Positions 18,131-28,230 of a stretch of DNA of 64,000 bases are shown piece by piece. Under the pieces are notes generated by a model. The model made no database searches and had not been told where the DNA came from. It saw only the letters and a list, made by a program, of their open reading frames with translations. This DNA comes from Desulfobacteraceae bacterium. Lineage in GTDB: Bacteria; Desulfobacterota; Desulfobacteria; Desulfobacterales; Desulfosarcinaceae. The stretch spans positions 62,001-126,000 of the forward strand of contig JABDIN010000027.1 of the NCBI GenBank assembly GCA_013003715.1. Reading direction: 5' to 3'. A program made the translations under genes and the position numbers. Positions within the stretch are counted from its first letter, which is position 1. Every line of letters starts with the position of its first letter.

Positions 18131-18747
18131 CAAGTCACCTTCTTATTTTACGACACCATTTTGGGTTATTATGACGATATGTTCAGGATTAATCCAAGTG
18201 TTTCAAAATCCTCTTCATCTTAAAAACAATAAATTTGGCCCCATGTCAAGTTCTTGGCCGGAGTGCATCGTAAAGGCCGGTTTTAGTACCGGATAAAGTA
18301 CAATTACTGACATCGACCCATCGTCTGAAAAACTAAAGTAAAATTTTTTGGAAAGCATCACAGTTCCCTCAAAACCGGCATTCTTCCCCTGATTTTCCGT
18401 ATGAAAGTCATTGCCGGCCCAATCACCATGGGTGACGCGTGAATATGTTGCCAACCCTGTTTTTTCACCTAAAGTATAACCACGTATACGGCGATATAGC
18501 AGTAACAACGATATGTTTTAAATTCCGCCATCATTAGGTACGGTCTCCAACGCTGTTCAGGCATAAAAGCTGAATTAACATTATAATTAAATGGTTTTTC
18601 ATACCTTACTGGAACCGTCCGGCACTGGCATCCCAGGTATTGAATTGCGGCTCGCATCGTGGGCCGGCAATCAATAATATAGTATTATAATTATAATTAC
18701 AAATGTTTGCCCCGTTTTACACGAAGACATAAAAGGAGTTCAAGTTC
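18131..18747. other. 617-bp gap between the FHA and MCP genes
   Basis: Divergent intergenic space. It holds one minus-strand frame without a recognisable domain (18215-18508, listed separately) and an AT-rich stretch with repeated TATAAT-like words at about 18678-18705, shortly before the MCP ribosome site AAAAGGAG. That stretch is a plausible promoter for the MCP. No RNA gene or repeat was seen in the remainder. Confidence 0.4.
18215..18508 (-). CDS. Doubtful hypothetical frame or gene remnant (97 aa)
   Basis: A 97-codon frame from TTG 18508 to a TGA at 18215. The translation has a protein-like mix (HGDWAGNDFHTENQ, then FYFSFSDDGSMSVIVLYPVL) rather than a repetitive or strongly biased one, so it may be the end of a decayed gene. 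There is no ATG near the start, no clear ribosome site, and an in-frame stop lies just upstream at 18518-18520. It lies in the same direction as the FHA gene. I do not recognise it. Confidence 0.22.
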   Translation of the reverse strand: MLLLYRRIRGYTLGEKTGLATYSRVTHGDWAGNDFHTENQGKNAGFEGTVMLSKKFYFSFSDDGSMSVIVLYPVLKPAFTMHSGQELDMGPNLLFLR

Positions 18748-20337
18748 ATGAAATTCACCTCCCTTTTCACGGTAATTAAATTTAAAAGTATCCAGGCGAA
18801 AGTGAGCGCCATCTGCGTTCTGTTGATTACAGCCGTTCTCGGCTGTTACCTGTTGTTCAACTGGATCAATCTTAAAAACAGCATGAGCGCGGATCTTGAG
18901 AATACTGCATCCATTATCAGTGCGCGGCTGGGACACAACCTCGTCACTCCTTTATGGGATTTTGCACCCGATGCGGCTTCCGAGATTATAAAGTCGGAAA
19001 TGAAGGAAAAACAAATTTACGGGATACTCGTTTACGATGCAGATGGGAAAAACATATTTGCCGGTCATGAGCGGGGGTCGGACTGGGAAATAATAGAATC
19101 CAAAAAACCGATATCAGGTCCGTTTATCACCATCAAAAACGATATTTCCAAGGATAATGATAACATCGGCAAGGTGGCGGTTTTTATCACACCGAAATTC
19201 ATGCAGCATGAGTTGAATCGCTCTATTTTGAACATGCTCGTCGCCATCGCGATCACGAATATCGTCATCGTGGCGGCCGTTTTTATCATCCTGAAAAGAA
19301 TGGTCACAGGCCCCATCAATCATGTGGCGGACCGTATCCGGGATATCGCGCAAGGTGAAGGCGATCTGACCATGCGCCTTGATTTCAACACAGAAGATGA
19401 AATCGGGAATCTATCCAAGTGGTTTAACCTTTTTGTGGGGAACCTGCAGAGTCTGATCAAGGATATTTCTAACAATGCGGAAACATTGAGCACATCCTCG
19501 ACCCAATTGCACGGTTTATCGGAGCAGATCGCCGGCGGTGCGGATAATATGACCTCCAGATCGAATATTGTGGCGTCCGCCAGTGAAGAGATGAGCTCGA
19601 ATATGAACAATGTCGCCGCATCCAGCGAAGAGGCGGCAACAAACGTAAACATGGTTGCCGCAGCAACGGAGCAGATGACCTCGGCTGTCAATGAAATCGC
19701 CCGCAACTCGGAAAAGGCACATGCCGTAACCAGAGAAGCGGTTGTGCGCGCAAAAGACACCTCCGAGAAAGTTGACAAACTGGGTATGGCCGCCAAGGAT
19801 ATCAACAAAGTCACGGAGGTCATCACCGAGATCTCGGAACAAACCAATCTATTGGCATTGAACGCCACCATCGAAGCAGCCCGCGCGGGAGAAGCCGGCA
19901 AAGGATTTGCCGTGGTGGCAAATGAAATAAAGGAGTTGGCAAAACAAACTGCCGCAGCGACCCAGGAGATCAAAGATAAAATTGAAAGTATCCAGGATTC
20001 GACATCCGAAACCGTGACGGAGATCGAACAGATATCGTTAGTCATCAACGACGTAAATGAAATCGTCTCAACCATCGCCACCGCCGTCGAGGAGCAATCC
20101 GTAACCACCAATGAAATATCGGGTAACGTATCTCAGGCTTCTGCGGGGATAAGCGAAGTAAATGAGAACGTGTCCCAAAGTTCTACAGTGGCCAACGAGA
20201 TATCAAGGGATATCGGAGAGGTGAACGTGGCGGCCAATGAGATGTCCAACAGCAGTGGACAATTGAACATAAGCGCCGAGCATCTTTCCCGAATGGCCGA
20301 CACTCTCAAGGAAATGGTGGGGCGATTCCGGATTTAA
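18748..20337 (+). CDS. Methyl-accepting chemotaxis protein
   Basis: Transmembrane chemoreceptor of 529 aa. TM1 lies about 20-42 and a periplasmic sensor of about 120 residues follows. TM2 (about 160-182) leads into a HAMP domain with [19 protein letters not shown]. The cytoplasmic coiled coil carries the hairpin tip [20 protein letters not shown], which binds CheA/CheW, and adaptation-region Glu/Gln pairs. Start is ATG behind AAAAGGAG. The periplasmic and HAMP region is clearly related to the sensor at 23720. A receiver protein is encoded convergently 23 bp downstream. The ligand is unknown. Confidence 0.95.
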   Translation: MKFTSLFTVIKFKSIQAKVSAICVLLITAVLGCYLLFNWINLKNSMSADLENTASIISARLGHNLVTPLWDFAPDAASEIIKSEMKEKQIYGILVYDADGKNIFAGHERGSDWEIIESKKPISGPFITIKNDISKDNDNIGKVAVFITPKFMQHELNRSILNMLVAIAITNIVIVAAVFIILKRMVTGPINHVADRIRDIAQGEGDLTMRLDFNTEDEIGNLSKWFNLFVGNLQSLIKDISNNAETLSTSSTQLHGLSEQIAGGADNMTSRSNIVASASEEMSSNMNNVAASSEEAATNVNMVAAATEQMTSAVNEIARNSEKAHAVTREAVVRAKDTSEKVDKLGMAAKDINKVTEVITEISEQTNLLALNATIEAARAGEAGKGFAVVANEIKELAKQTAAATQEIKDKIESIQDSTSETVTEIEQISLVINDVNEIVSTIATAVEEQSVTTNEISGNVSQASAGISEVNENVSQSSTVANEISRDIGEVNVAANEMSNSSGQLNISAEHLSRMADTLKEMVGRFRI

Positions 20338-20359
20338 TCCGGAAAAAATATCACCAGGC

Positions 20360-20872
20360 TCAGTTTGCCCCGGACAATAGAACATTCCCATCCGTATCAC
20401 GCTCAACCCGTGTTATACCCGGATGCTGTTTTTCGAGTGTCTGCAATTTTGCTTCATACGCTTTTATTTTGTTCTGAAGCCGATTGTTTTCAATCAACAA
20501 TTGACGAAATTCCAACGCCCGCCTTACCGTGACTCTCAGTTCCACCAGATTGATCGGCTTGGTCATGAATTTATAAACACCAGCGGTGTTGATGGCTTCA
20601 AGAGCAAGCTGAAGGTCAGCATAACCGGTCAGGATGATTGTCAACATGTCCGGGTAGAGTTGCCGGACCTTTTTGAGAAAGGCAGTACCCGATAAACCCG
20701 GCATTTTTTGATCGGAAATGACCAGGCTCACATCATTTTTTTTCAAGATCTCCAGGCCTTCTTCTCCCCGGCGGGCAGTAATTATGCGGCAGTCTTCATC
20801 CTTCAGGCCTGATCGGATAATATCGAGAATCATCTCTTCATCGTCCACAATCAAAACAGCCGCTTTATCCAT
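20360..20872 (-). CDS. Stand-alone response-regulator receiver protein
   Basis: A 170-aa REC-domain protein. Acidic pocket D10-D11, phospho-acceptor D54 (LVISDQKMPG), conserved Thr in ILTGYAD and Lys in MTKPINLVEL are all present. Instead of an output domain, residues about 118-155 form a coiled coil (ENNRLQNKIKAYEAKLQTLE). The protein therefore probably acts through protein contacts, as receivers of this kind often do with HD-GYP or kinase partners encoded elsewhere. GAGGAG seven bases upstream supports ATG 20872 over the in-frame start at 20887. It is convergent with the MCP gene, so a chemotaxis role is possible but unproven. Confidence 0.88.
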   Translation of the reverse strand: MDKAAVLIVDDEEMILDIIRSGLKDEDCRIITARRGEEGLEILKKNDVSLVISDQKMPGLSGTAFLKKVRQLYPDMLTIILTGYADLQLALEAINTAGVYKFMTKPINLVELRVTVRRALEFRQLLIENNRLQNKIKAYEAKLQTLEKQHPGITRVERDTDGNVLLSGAN

Positions 20873-20942
20873 GGATTTTCTCCTCATCCGGTTTTGGCGT
20901 TGGTATAAAGCTTAATATGGGGTGGAGATTTCGATCATGGCT

Positions 20943-21968
20943 TTACACCCAGCTGAGAATCACTTTACCGGATTCACCTGAACGCATGACATCAAATCCA
21001 TGCTGAAAATCATCAATTTCGAACCGATGGGTGATAATGGGATCTATGTTCAGATTACTCTGGAGCATGGTCGTCATTTTATACCAGGTTTCAAACATCT
21101 CCCGCCCATAGATTCCCTTAAGTTTCAATCCCTTGAATATTACATTATGCCAGTCGATTCCCGTTCCGGCCGGTAGAATACCCAGCAAGGCAACCTTTCC
21201 CCCGTAATTCATCACATCGAGCATTTGTTCGAAGGCTTCCGGACTGCCCGACATCTCCAGACCGACATCAAAGCCCTCTTTCATGCCCAGTGTGGCCATC
21301 GCTTCCCCTGGAGACGAACCGGACACGTTTACGGCCAGGGAGACCCCCATTTTCTCGGCCAGTTTCAGCCGGTACGCATTGATATCCGTTATAACCACAT
21401 ATCTGGCGCCCACGTGGCGGGCTATGGCCGCCGCCAGTATTCCGATCGGACCGGCGCCGGTTATCAACACATCTTCACCAACCAGGTCAAATGACAAGGC
21501 CGTATGGGTCGCGTTGCCGAACGGGTCGAGTATCGCAGCGATATCATCGGAAATGGCATCCGGTATTTGGAACACGTTGGCGGCCGGTACAGAAATATAT
21601 TCGGCAAAACAGCCCGGGCGATTGACGCCGATCCCCACCGTATTCCGGCACAAATGCCGTTTACCGGCACGGCAATTACGGCAATAACCGCAGTTGACGT
21701 GTCCTTCGGCCGTCACCCTGTTTCCGGGTTGCACACCAACCACTTCGCTGCCGACGGCTTCGACCACCCCGACAAACTCATGCCCGATGGTCATGGGCGT
21801 GGGAATATTCAGCCGGGACCATTCGTCCCAATTATAAATGTGCACATCCGTACCGCAAATCGCGGTTTTATGAACCTTGATAAGCACATCGTTGTGGCCG
21901 TATGCGGGAATCGGCACCTCTTCCAGCCAGACACCGATTTCAGGTTTTAATTTCACCAATGCTTTCAT
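20943..21968 (-). CDS. tdh: L-threonine 3-dehydrogenase
   Basis: Zinc-dependent NAD+ dehydrogenase of 341 aa (E. coli Tdh 341) that oxidises threonine to 2-amino-3-ketobutyrate. Catalytic-zinc Cys38 lies in AICGTDVH and the GHE motif at 62-64. Structural-zinc cysteines are C93, C96, C99 and C107. The Rossmann segment is [12 protein letters not shown], and the substrate region includes the Tdh-typical [10 protein letters not shown] longer frame to 22106 would overlap kbl, and MKALVK at 21968 matches the family start. It follows kbl by 31 bp, forming the classical kbl-tdh operon that converts threonine to glycine and acetyl-CoA. Confidence 0.95.
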   Translation of the reverse strand: MKALVKLKPEIGVWLEEVPIPAYGHNDVLIKVHKTAICGTDVHIYNWDEWSRLNIPTPMTIGHEFVGVVEAVGSEVVGVQPGNRVTAEGHVNCGYCRNCRAGKRHLCRNTVGIGVNRPGCFAEYISVPAANVFQIPDAISDDIAAILDPFGNATHTALSFDLVGEDVLITGAGPIGILAAAIARHVGARYVVITDINAYRLKLAEKMGVSLAVNVSGSSPGEAMATLGMKEGFDVGLEMSGSPEAFEQMLDVMNYGGKVALLGILPAGTGIDWHNVIFKGLKLKGIYGREMFETWYKMTTMLQSNLNIDPIITHRFEIDDFQHGFDVMRSGESGKVILSWV

Positions 21969-21999
21969 TGCGGATAGTCCTTTTCCATGTGACACCTTC

Positions 22000-23187
22000 T
22001 TAAATGACTCCCAATTCGCGTCCGACTTCGCCAAAGGCTTCAACGGCTTTTTCAATGTGCGTTTTATCATGCCCGGCGGACATCTGCGTACGAATGCGAG
22101 CCGCACCTTTCGGAACCACCGGATAGGAAAATCCGATCACATAGATGCCTTTTTCAAGTAATTTTTCCGCCATTTGCTGCGCGAGTATGGCGTCGCCCAA
22201 CATCACGGGGATGATTGGATGCTCGCCGGGAATCAATTTGAATCTCAGAGACGCCATTCCCTTCCGAAAATGGTCGCTATTTTCATGAACACGGTTGCGA
22301 AGGCCGGGGTCCTTCTCCACCATTTCCAGAACGGCAATGGATGTCGCCGCAATCACAGGTGCCAGTGTATTGGAAAACAAATATGGCCGGGAACGTTGCC
22401 GCAGCCATTGGATGATCTCTTTTTTTCCCGATGTATATCCCCCCGACGCTCCACCCAGCGCCTTACCGAGGGTTCCCGTGATGATATCCACGCGGTCCAT
22501 GACCTTGCAATGCTCGGGTGTACCCCGGCCATCAGTCCCCATGAAACCGACGGCATGTGAGTCATCCACCATGACCATCGAATCGTATTTCTCGGCCAGG
22601 TCACATATGCCCACAAGGTCGGCAATGATGCCGTCCATGGAGAATACGCCGTCAGTGGCGATCAGACGGAACCGGCTGTCTCCGGCGGCCTTCAACTGCT
22701 TTTCCAGGTCTTGCATATCGTTGTTTTTGTAGCGAAACCGCTTGGCCTTACACAATCGTATACCATCGATGATGCTGGCATGGTTGAGGGCATCGCTGAT
22801 AACAGCATCCTCAGGACCGAGAAGGGTTTCAAACAATCCCCCGTTGGCATCGAAACAGGAGCTGTATAAGATGGTATCTTCCGTTGTCAGGAATTGACTC
22901 AAACGGGCTTCCAGTCGTTTATGTATCTCCTGGGTTCCACAGATGAACCGTACCGAGGACATTCCGAACCCATACAGGTCCAAGGCGTTTTTGGCCGTCT
23001 CCACCAGGTGCGGATGATCGGCCAGCCCCAGATAGTTGTTGGCACAAAAATTAATGGCATCATTTCCGCTTTGAAGGTGAATTTCAGCTCGCTGGGGGGA
23101 GGTAATAATACGCTCCGCTTTGAACAATCCCTGAAGGCGCAATTCCTCTGATTGCATATTCAGAAAATCAAGAAATTCAGATTTCAT
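22000..23187 (-). CDS. kbl: 2-amino-3-ketobutyrate CoA ligase (glycine C-acetyltransferase)
   Basis: PLP enzyme of 395 aa (E. coli Kbl 398) that cleaves 2-amino-3-ketobutyrate with CoA to glycine and acetyl-CoA, the step after Tdh. Visible landmarks are [25 protein letters not shown] with the PLP aspartate and histidine, and the Schiff-base lysine in [10 protein letters not shown]. An in-frame extension to 23355 adds 56 residues of unlikely composition. GGAGA seven bases before ATG 23187, plus family length, decide the start. Operon with tdh; the promoter should lie in the 530-bp gap upstream. Confidence 0.95.
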   Translation of the reverse strand: MKSEFLDFLNMQSEELRLQGLFKAERIITSPQRAEIHLQSGNDAINFCANNYLGLADHPHLVETAKNALDLYGFGMSSVRFICGTQEIHKRLEARLSQFLTTEDTILYSSCFDANGGLFETLLGPEDAVISDALNHASIIDGIRLCKAKRFRYKNNDMQDLEKQLKAAGDSRFRLIATDGVFSMDGIIADLVGICDLAEKYDSMVMVDDSHAVGFMGTDGRGTPEHCKVMDRVDIITGTLGKALGGASGGYTSGKKEIIQWLRQRSRPYLFSNTLAPVIAATSIAVLEMVEKDPGLRNRVHENSDHFRKGMASLRFKLIPGEHPIIPVMLGDAILAQQMAEKLLEKGIYVIGFSYPVVPKGAARIRTQMSAGHDKTHIEKAVEAFGEVGRELGVI

Positions 23188-23719
23188 AGTTGGGTCTCCG
23201 TTATGAATGGATGGCGCATAATACCCGTAATATCGGGCTGATATGGCTATGGTATTTCGAATTAAAATGATTGCCGGTTTTCTTGGCAAATAACCGTATC
23301 GGATATTATCTAAGGATTTCAGCCATAGTTTCCGCACGATGGCGTATGGCGGCAATTTGTATTGCGCTGACCCCGATAGCGTATCAAGACAATTGTCAAA
23401 ATGAAAGTAAATATCTTGTGTGCTTCAGGTGTGGCGGCTGTCCGCATAAATATGCGTTGAAGCCGGTATCCGCAATTGACACTCCATCAAGGTTTGTGAT
23501 AGAGCCGATATCAGGCAGAAATCTTAAATATCTACAATATTATTACAAAGTTGCGAAATTGGACATATACTCGTGTTCAGTTGAATCATCCCGTGATCAG
23601 ACCCTTTCGGCCGATCCCGGTATAAAGTGGTGCCCCGCAATAAAAAAGCTAAAGATTCTTACTAATTATGCCGAGATACACATAAATCGTTTTGTGATAA
23701 ACAAGGAGGATTCGGTTTA
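23188..23719. other. 532-bp divergent gap upstream of kbl
   Basis: Holds the control region for kbl-tdh (leftward) and for the zinc-finger/HAMP sensor (rightward; ribosome site AAGGAGG close to 23705). A 149-codon plus-strand frame (23271-23720) crosses most of it, but its translation lacks any domain, it has no ribosome site and its composition is odd, so I do not count it as a gene. No hairpin, tRNA or repeat stood out. Confidence 0.4.
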
Positions 23720-24673
23720 ATGAAAGTCATCTGTGAGCATTGTAGCGAAAATTACCGTATTGATGAAGATGTTATAAACCAAATAAAGATCCGCGCCAAA
23801 TGCAGGTCATGCGGCAACCATTTTTCGGTGGACAGCTCACATTTGTTGGCGTCGCCAACAACCGCAGGTGTCGATGACTTCGCCGCAACCATGTCCGGAG
23901 ATCAGGGATTCGATGAAGCGCCGATGGCGGTACCTGCATCTTCATCACCAACTGACAGCGGTGTGAGTATAAAATGGACAAACAGCATCCAGGCAAGGAT
24001 GAGTGCAATCCTGGTATTGGTTACCATCATCATTTTTGCCGGTTTCGTATATTATAATTATGTCAGTACGAAAAAGGAGATGCAGAATGATCTGACCACC
24101 TTCGCCGATGTCGCATCCACACGGTTGTCCAAGGGACTTGTGGAATCCGTGTGGGCCCTGGATGAAAAACAGATGGAGGACACCCTGGATTCGGAAATGC
24201 TGGATCAACGGATTTCGGCAATTTACATTAAAGACCGTGATGGCCAAAGCATTCTCAGCGGCAAAAAAAGAGATCGCAATGAGAAACCCATCAGTTCGAA
24301 AACCACTGCGACCGGCGATTTTATAGAAAAGCAGAGCCAGCTTACCAAGGATGACCAGAAAATAGGCCATGTGGAAGTTTACCTGACGCCTAAATATATG
24401 CAGCGAGCCCTTAAAAAATCGATTATAAATATGGTCGTTACCGCCGCTGTTTTAATATTTGCCATTTTACTGGCGGCCATCATTTCACTGAAAAAAATGA
24501 TCGCCGAGCCCATTCAAAAGCTCACCGCCGCGGCGGATCAAATGAGCATGGGGGATTTGGGAGTATTGATCGATGTCCAGACCAAGAGTGAAATCGGATC
24601 ACTCGCCGAGGCCCTCAGGCGCACACAGAGCAGTCTGAGCCTGGCATTGGAGAGGCTAAGACGGCGAGGCTGA
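23720..24673 (+). CDS. MJ0042-type zinc-finger protein with MCP-like sensor and HAMP, no output domain
   Basis: A 317-aa membrane protein of unusual make-up. Residues 5-31 carry C-x2-C (5, 8) and C-x2-C (28, 31), the MJ0042/zinc-ribbon pattern seen at the N-terminus of several deltaproteobacterial proteins. A Ser/Thr/Pro-rich linker follows. TM1 is about 95-114, then an extracytoplasmic sensor (DVASTRLSKGLVESVWALDE), TM2 about 238-258 and a HAMP domain to about 310. The sensor and HAMP align with the MCP at 18748 (for example VYLTPKYMQRAL against [12 protein letters not shown]). It stops soon after HAMP, so any signal must pass to a partner or back through the zinc finger. AAGGAGG supports the ATG. 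Confidence 0.75.
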   Translation: MKVICEHCSENYRIDEDVINQIKIRAKCRSCGNHFSVDSSHLLASPTTAGVDDFAATMSGDQGFDEAPMAVPASSSPTDSGVSIKWTNSIQARMSAILVLVTIIIFAGFVYYNYVSTKKEMQNDLTTFADVASTRLSKGLVESVWALDEKQMEDTLDSEMLDQRISAIYIKDRDGQSILSGKKRDRNEKPISSKTTATGDFIEKQSQLTKDDQKIGHVEVYLTPKYMQRALKKSIINMVVTAAVLIFAILLAAIISLKKMIAEPIQKLTAAADQMSMGDLGVLIDVQTKSEIGSLAEALRRTQSSLSLALERLRRRG

Positions 24674-24702
24674 TGCCTTCTATAATACCGAATCGGGAAT
24701 CA

Positions 24703-25491
24703 TCAGGGAATGGATAACACCAGGCCCACCGGGCAATGATCTGATCCGAACACCGTATTGTCGATAAAAGCATCGTTCACCCAACCCTTTTTGATGATAT
24801 CTTCGGAAACAAAAAAGTAGTCAATACGCCACCCTGCATTGTTTTTCCGGGCATTGAACCGGTAGGACCACCACGAATATTTAATGGTTTCCGGGTACAG
24901 ATATCGAAACGTGTCCACATATCCATTTCCGACGATCCGATCCAGCCATTCCCGTTCAATCTTCAAGAAGCCGGATCGCTTTGAATTCGGGCCGGGATGC
25001 TTCAAATCGATTTCATTATGCGCGGTATTGAAATCACCGGTTATCACCACAGGGCGACCCGCCTTTTTAAGTTTGTCCGTGTAAGCAAAAAAGGACTGGT
25101 AGAAATCCAGTTTATAGGCGAGCCGCTCATCACTCATTTGGCCATTGGGGAAATAGATATTAAACAGGGTGAAATCATCGAATTCGGTTTCAAGAATACG
25201 CCCCTCATCGTCGAATCGTGATTCACCGATGCCATGGTTGACCTTCGCGGGCCTTGTTTTGCAATAGGTGGCGACACCGCTATACCCCTTTTTTAGAATC
25301 GAGTGGGAAAAGAAGGCGGTATACCCTTCTATATCCGTCATTTCCGGCGTAAGCTGGGCCTCTTGGATTTTCGTTTCCTGAAGGGCCACCACATCCGCAT
25401 CAATATCTTTTACGATGTCAACGAAATCCTTTTTCAGGACCGCCCGTAAGCCATTCACATTCCAACTCACCAACTTATATGTCTTGCTCAT
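24703..25491 (-). CDS. xthA: Exodeoxyribonuclease III / AP endonuclease
   Basis: Base-excision-repair nuclease of 262 aa that nicks DNA 5' to abasic sites and trims 3' ends. Motifs of the exonuclease III fold are in order: SWNVNGLRAVL, ALQETKIQ (metal-binding Glu), GDFNTAHNEIDL (Asp and Asn of the catalytic centre) and FGSDHCPVGL (catalytic Asp-His). A frame start at 25551 adds 20 residues without similarity; GAGGAG before ATG 25491 decides. It follows nth by 19 bp, so the AP endonuclease and the glycosylase/lyase acting before it are probably expressed together. Confidence 0.95.
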   Translation of the reverse strand: MSKTYKLVSWNVNGLRAVLKKDFVDIVKDIDADVVALQETKIQEAQLTPEMTDIEGYTAFFSHSILKKGYSGVATYCKTRPAKVNHGIGESRFDDEGRILETEFDDFTLFNIYFPNGQMSDERLAYKLDFYQSFFAYTDKLKKAGRPVVITGDFNTAHNEIDLKHPGPNSKRSGFLKIEREWLDRIVGNGYVDTFRYLYPETIKYSWWSYRFNARKNNAGWRIDYFFVSEDIIKKGWVNDAFIDNTVFGSDHCPVGLVLSIP

Positions 25492-25510
25492 CCCTGTCTC
25501 CTCAATGCTG

Positions 25511-26224
25511 TTACCGGTGTTTGTCCACGCCAATGGCCGGGCACATGTCATTCACTGGGCATCGGCTGCAAAATGGGGATATGGGCCTGCAGATCATCTG
25601 GCCGAAAGCCACAAGCATTTCATTGTAATGTATCCAATATTTCCGCGGCAGTTTTTTGCGCAGGGCAAATTCCGTCTTCTCCGGTGTGGTGGTGCGTACA
25701 TACCCCACACGGTTGCTGATCCTGTGTACATGCGTATCCACACAAATCGCTTCCTGTTGAAACCCCTCCACCAGAACTAGGTTGGCGGTCTTTCTTCCCA
25801 CACCGGGCAGTTCCAGAAGGGTTTCCATATCATCCGGCACCTGCCCATTGTGTTTGTCGATAATAATATGACTGATCTCCACCAGCCGTTTTGCTTTAGT
25901 CGGGTAGAATCCCACAGGATATATCAGTTTACGAATCCGGGATTCTCCCAGCTTCAACAGCTCTGACGGTGTACGGGCCTTTTTAAAAAGACTTTCCGCT
26001 GCAACGGCGGTCACCTCGTCTTTCGTTCGCAGGGACAACAGTGTTGACACAAGTACCTGAAAAGGAGTCACCCCGCGGTTGGCGATAAAGGTCACCACCG
26101 GCGGTTTCCAGCTATGGTAATCGTTGCCGATGGTTTCCACAAATTCATCGATGTCGAACCGGCGATTCTGATACCGGGGACGCCCGGATCGATTCTTCGG
26201 TGGCTGGTTATTCGGCCGACGCAT
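25511..26224 (-). CDS. nth: Endonuclease III (DNA glycosylase/AP lyase)
   Basis: Base-excision DNA glycosylase for oxidised pyrimidines, 237 aa. The helix-hairpin-helix LPGVGRKTANLVL contains the catalytic Lys, followed by the catalytic Asp in CVDTHVHR. A [4Fe-4S] ligand set C-x6-C-x2-C-x5-C closes the protein (CRPISPFC, then SRC and PVNDMC). A 25-residue basic N-terminal extension (RRPNNQPPKNRSGRPRYQNR) precedes the family core, perhaps for DNA binding. It overlaps the end of panB by 17 bp and is followed by xthA. Confidence 0.95.
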   Translation of the reverse strand: MRRPNNQPPKNRSGRPRYQNRRFDIDEFVETIGNDYHSWKPPVVTFIANRGVTPFQVLVSTLLSLRTKDEVTAVAAESLFKKARTPSELLKLGESRIRKLIYPVGFYPTKAKRLVEISHIIIDKHNGQVPDDMETLLELPGVGRKTANLVLVEGFQQEAICVDTHVHRISNRVGYVRTTTPEKTEFALRKKLPRKYWIHYNEMLVAFGQMICRPISPFCSRCPVNDMCPAIGVDKHR

Positions 26225-27071
26225 CGGGTATCATCTTTTTGAGCTGCTCCAAGGCGTCATCGCTCATTTTAAAAGAGTGCTCGGGTCCGGGGAAACTCAC
26301 CCCGCGCACCTCTTCACCATAGGCTTTGATGGCATCGATAATGGTCGGACGAATCCGGGTATATTGCTTCACGAATTTGGGGACGAATTTATCAAACAGA
26401 CCGATCATATCATGGGTCACCAGGACTTGTCCGTCCACATCCGGGCCGGCACCGATACCAACGACAGGGATACTTACCGCCCCGGCAACCAATTTCCCCA
26501 AAGGCGCCGGTACGGCCTCTAAAATCAACGAAAAAGCGCCCGCATCCTCCAATGCCCGGGCATCATCGATGATACACTTGGCAGCGGACGCATCCTTGCC
26601 CTGCATTTTAAATCCGCCTAACGCACTGGCGGTCTGGGGGGTGAGACCGATATGCCCCTGAACCGGTATACCGGCCTTGACGATAGCCTCCACCGTCGGC
26701 GCAAAGCCCGTACCACCTTCCAGTTTAATCACATCGCAGCCGCCTTCCTTCATCAATCGACCGGCATTGATGATGGCATCGCGAATGGAGGTATTGTAGC
26801 TCATGAACGGCATATCCCCCACCACCAGCGGCCGTTTACAACCCGTCACAACGGCGCGTATATGATGAATCATGTTCTCCATGGTCACCGCCACAGTGCC
26901 GTCCAGCCCCATCACCACCATACCCAGAGAATCCCCCACAAGAACGATATCCACGCCGGCTTCATCCGCCATGAGCCCGAAAGGGTAGTCATAGGCGGTA
27001 ACCATAACCAGTTTGCGTTTCTCTTTTTTAGCCTCCTGAACATCGAGTATGGTAACTTTTTGCGTATTCAT
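26208..27071 (-). CDS. panB: 3-methyl-2-oxobutanoate hydroxymethyltransferase
   Basis: First committed enzyme of pantothenate synthesis, adding a hydroxymethyl group from 5,10-methylene-tetrahydrofolate to 2-oxoisovalerate to give ketopantoate. At 287 aa it is slightly longer than E. coli PanB (264). Family landmarks: YDYPFGLMADEAGVD, VGDSLGMVVMGLDGT (metal-binding Asp), DMPFMSY, KLEGG and HIGLTPQ. AAGGAGAAGACAAC before the ATG sets the start. It is the head of a panB-nth-xthA string with a 17 bp overlap into nth. panE, the next pathway step, is encoded 219 bp upstream on the same strand. Confidence 0.95.
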   Translation of the reverse strand: MNTQKVTILDVQEAKKEKRKLVMVTAYDYPFGLMADEAGVDIVLVGDSLGMVVMGLDGTVAVTMENMIHHIRAVVTGCKRPLVVGDMPFMSYNTSIRDAIINAGRLMKEGGCDVIKLEGGTGFAPTVEAIVKAGIPVQGHIGLTPQTASALGGFKMQGKDASAAKCIIDDARALEDAGAFSLILEAVPAPLGKLVAGAVSIPVVGIGAGPDVDGQVLVTHDMIGLFDKFVPKFVKQYTRIRPTIIDAIKAYGEEVRGVSFPGPEHSFKMSDDALEQLKKMIPDASAE

Positions 27072-27290
27072 TTGTTGTCTTCTCCTTGGTGTTGTTTATT
27101 CAAAATGGTTTATCATGTTTTATACGAGCATCGGGACCGTCGATCCGGAACCCTCAATATTAATCCGGCAACTAAATAGGTAAAATGACCTATCGCTGAT
27201 TCGCGTAATGAGTTTCCGGCGGAACGTACTGGGGACAAGCCTTCTTGCAGCCACCACCTCCCATAAACCAGACACACGAGTTTTGTGTAT

Positions 27291-28217
27291 TTATTCGCCG
27301 GAGCAATAGTGTGTTTGCAAGGTTTCCACCAATGCGGCCAGCGTCTTGTTCACCGGTGTGTCGACCCCAATTTTCCCACCTTCAACAACCACAGCGCCAT
27401 TGATCGCATGGATTTCCGTCGACCGCCGGTTATCGACATCCTGCCCCATGGACGAACGGTTGGCCGCAGTGGCCCGGGCGACCGTAAACACATTTTCCAC
27501 GGCGTCTTCCCGGACACGAATGCCCATGGTCGCAGCAACTGCCATGGCCTCCTCCACAGCGGCACGGGACAAGGCCATGGTGGCCGGCTGATCGATAATT
27601 TCTCCGTTTTTTATGTGCGTCAGGGCGGTGATGGCGTTAATGCCCACATTGATGAGAAGCTTTTCCCATAAAATCCGCCGAACATCATCGATGGCACTGG
27701 TTTCAATACCAGCCCGCGTAAACATCCCGGCGATCTCCGCAGCCTTATCGCTACCCCGGCTGTCCCAGGGACCGACGATGGTCGGACCAATACCGGCATG
27801 GCGGATACGGCCAGGTGACAGAAAGGTCGCGCCATGGGAGGTGGTACCGGCGACCACCTGTTTTTTGTTTACAGCGTCGGCAATGGTGTCGGCATTGCCC
27901 ATGCCGTTTTGAAGCGTGAGAACACAGCCTTCCTTATCGAGAATGGCCGCGGCGGCAACCGCGGCGGCGGCGGTGTGATAGGACTTCACAAACACGACAG
28001 CAAGATCCACTTTACCCATCTTAGCCGGTTGTGTTGTTGCTGTAATGGGTACCACTCGAGTTCGGGATTCACTTTCGATGGTCAATCCGTTCTGATTGAT
28101 ATTGTTCACATGTTCGACCGATATATCCAGGAGCCGAACGTCATGCCCCGCCTCCACCAGCAATGCCCCGAACAATCCCCCCATGGCGCCGGCACCGATA
28201 ATTCCCACTTTCTGCAT
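27291..28217 (-). CDS. panE: 2-dehydropantoate 2-reductase (ketopantoate reductase)
   Basis: NADPH-dependent reductase of 308 aa making pantoate from ketopantoate. The N-terminal Rossmann loop is GIIGAGAMGGLFGALL. Landmarks farther on are FVKSYHT, LQNGMGN, and the catalytic-lysine helix of the C-terminal domain, WEKLLINVGINAITAL. TAAGGAGTAACC gives a clear ribosome site. It lies between the peptide ABC operon (58 bp upstream) and panB, all on the minus strand. Ketopantoate-reductase homologues sometimes act on other 2-oxo acids, but the nearby panB supports the pantothenate role. Confidence 0.9.
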   Translation of the reverse strand: MQKVGIIGAGAMGGLFGALLVEAGHDVRLLDISVEHVNNINQNGLTIESESRTRVVPITATTQPAKMGKVDLAVVFVKSYHTAAAAVAAAAILDKEGCVLTLQNGMGNADTIADAVNKKQVVAGTTSHGATFLSPGRIRHAGIGPTIVGPWDSRGSDKAAEIAGMFTRAGIETSAIDDVRRILWEKLLINVGINAITALTHIKNGEIIDQPATMALSRAAVEEAMAVAATMGIRVREDAVENVFTVARATAANRSSMGQDVDNRRSTEIHAINGAVVVEGGKIGVDTPVNKTLAALVETLQTHYCSGE

Positions 28218-28230
28218 GGTTACTCCTTAC

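Noticed and set aside
21968-22106. Longer tdh start that overlaps kbl
   Set aside because: The extra 46 residues have no similarity to Tdh; the family start and a ribosome site fit 21968.
23271-23720. 149-codon plus-strand frame upstream of the zinc-finger sensor
   Set aside because: No ribosome site, no domain, odd residue mix, and it covers the shared control region of kbl and the sensor gene.
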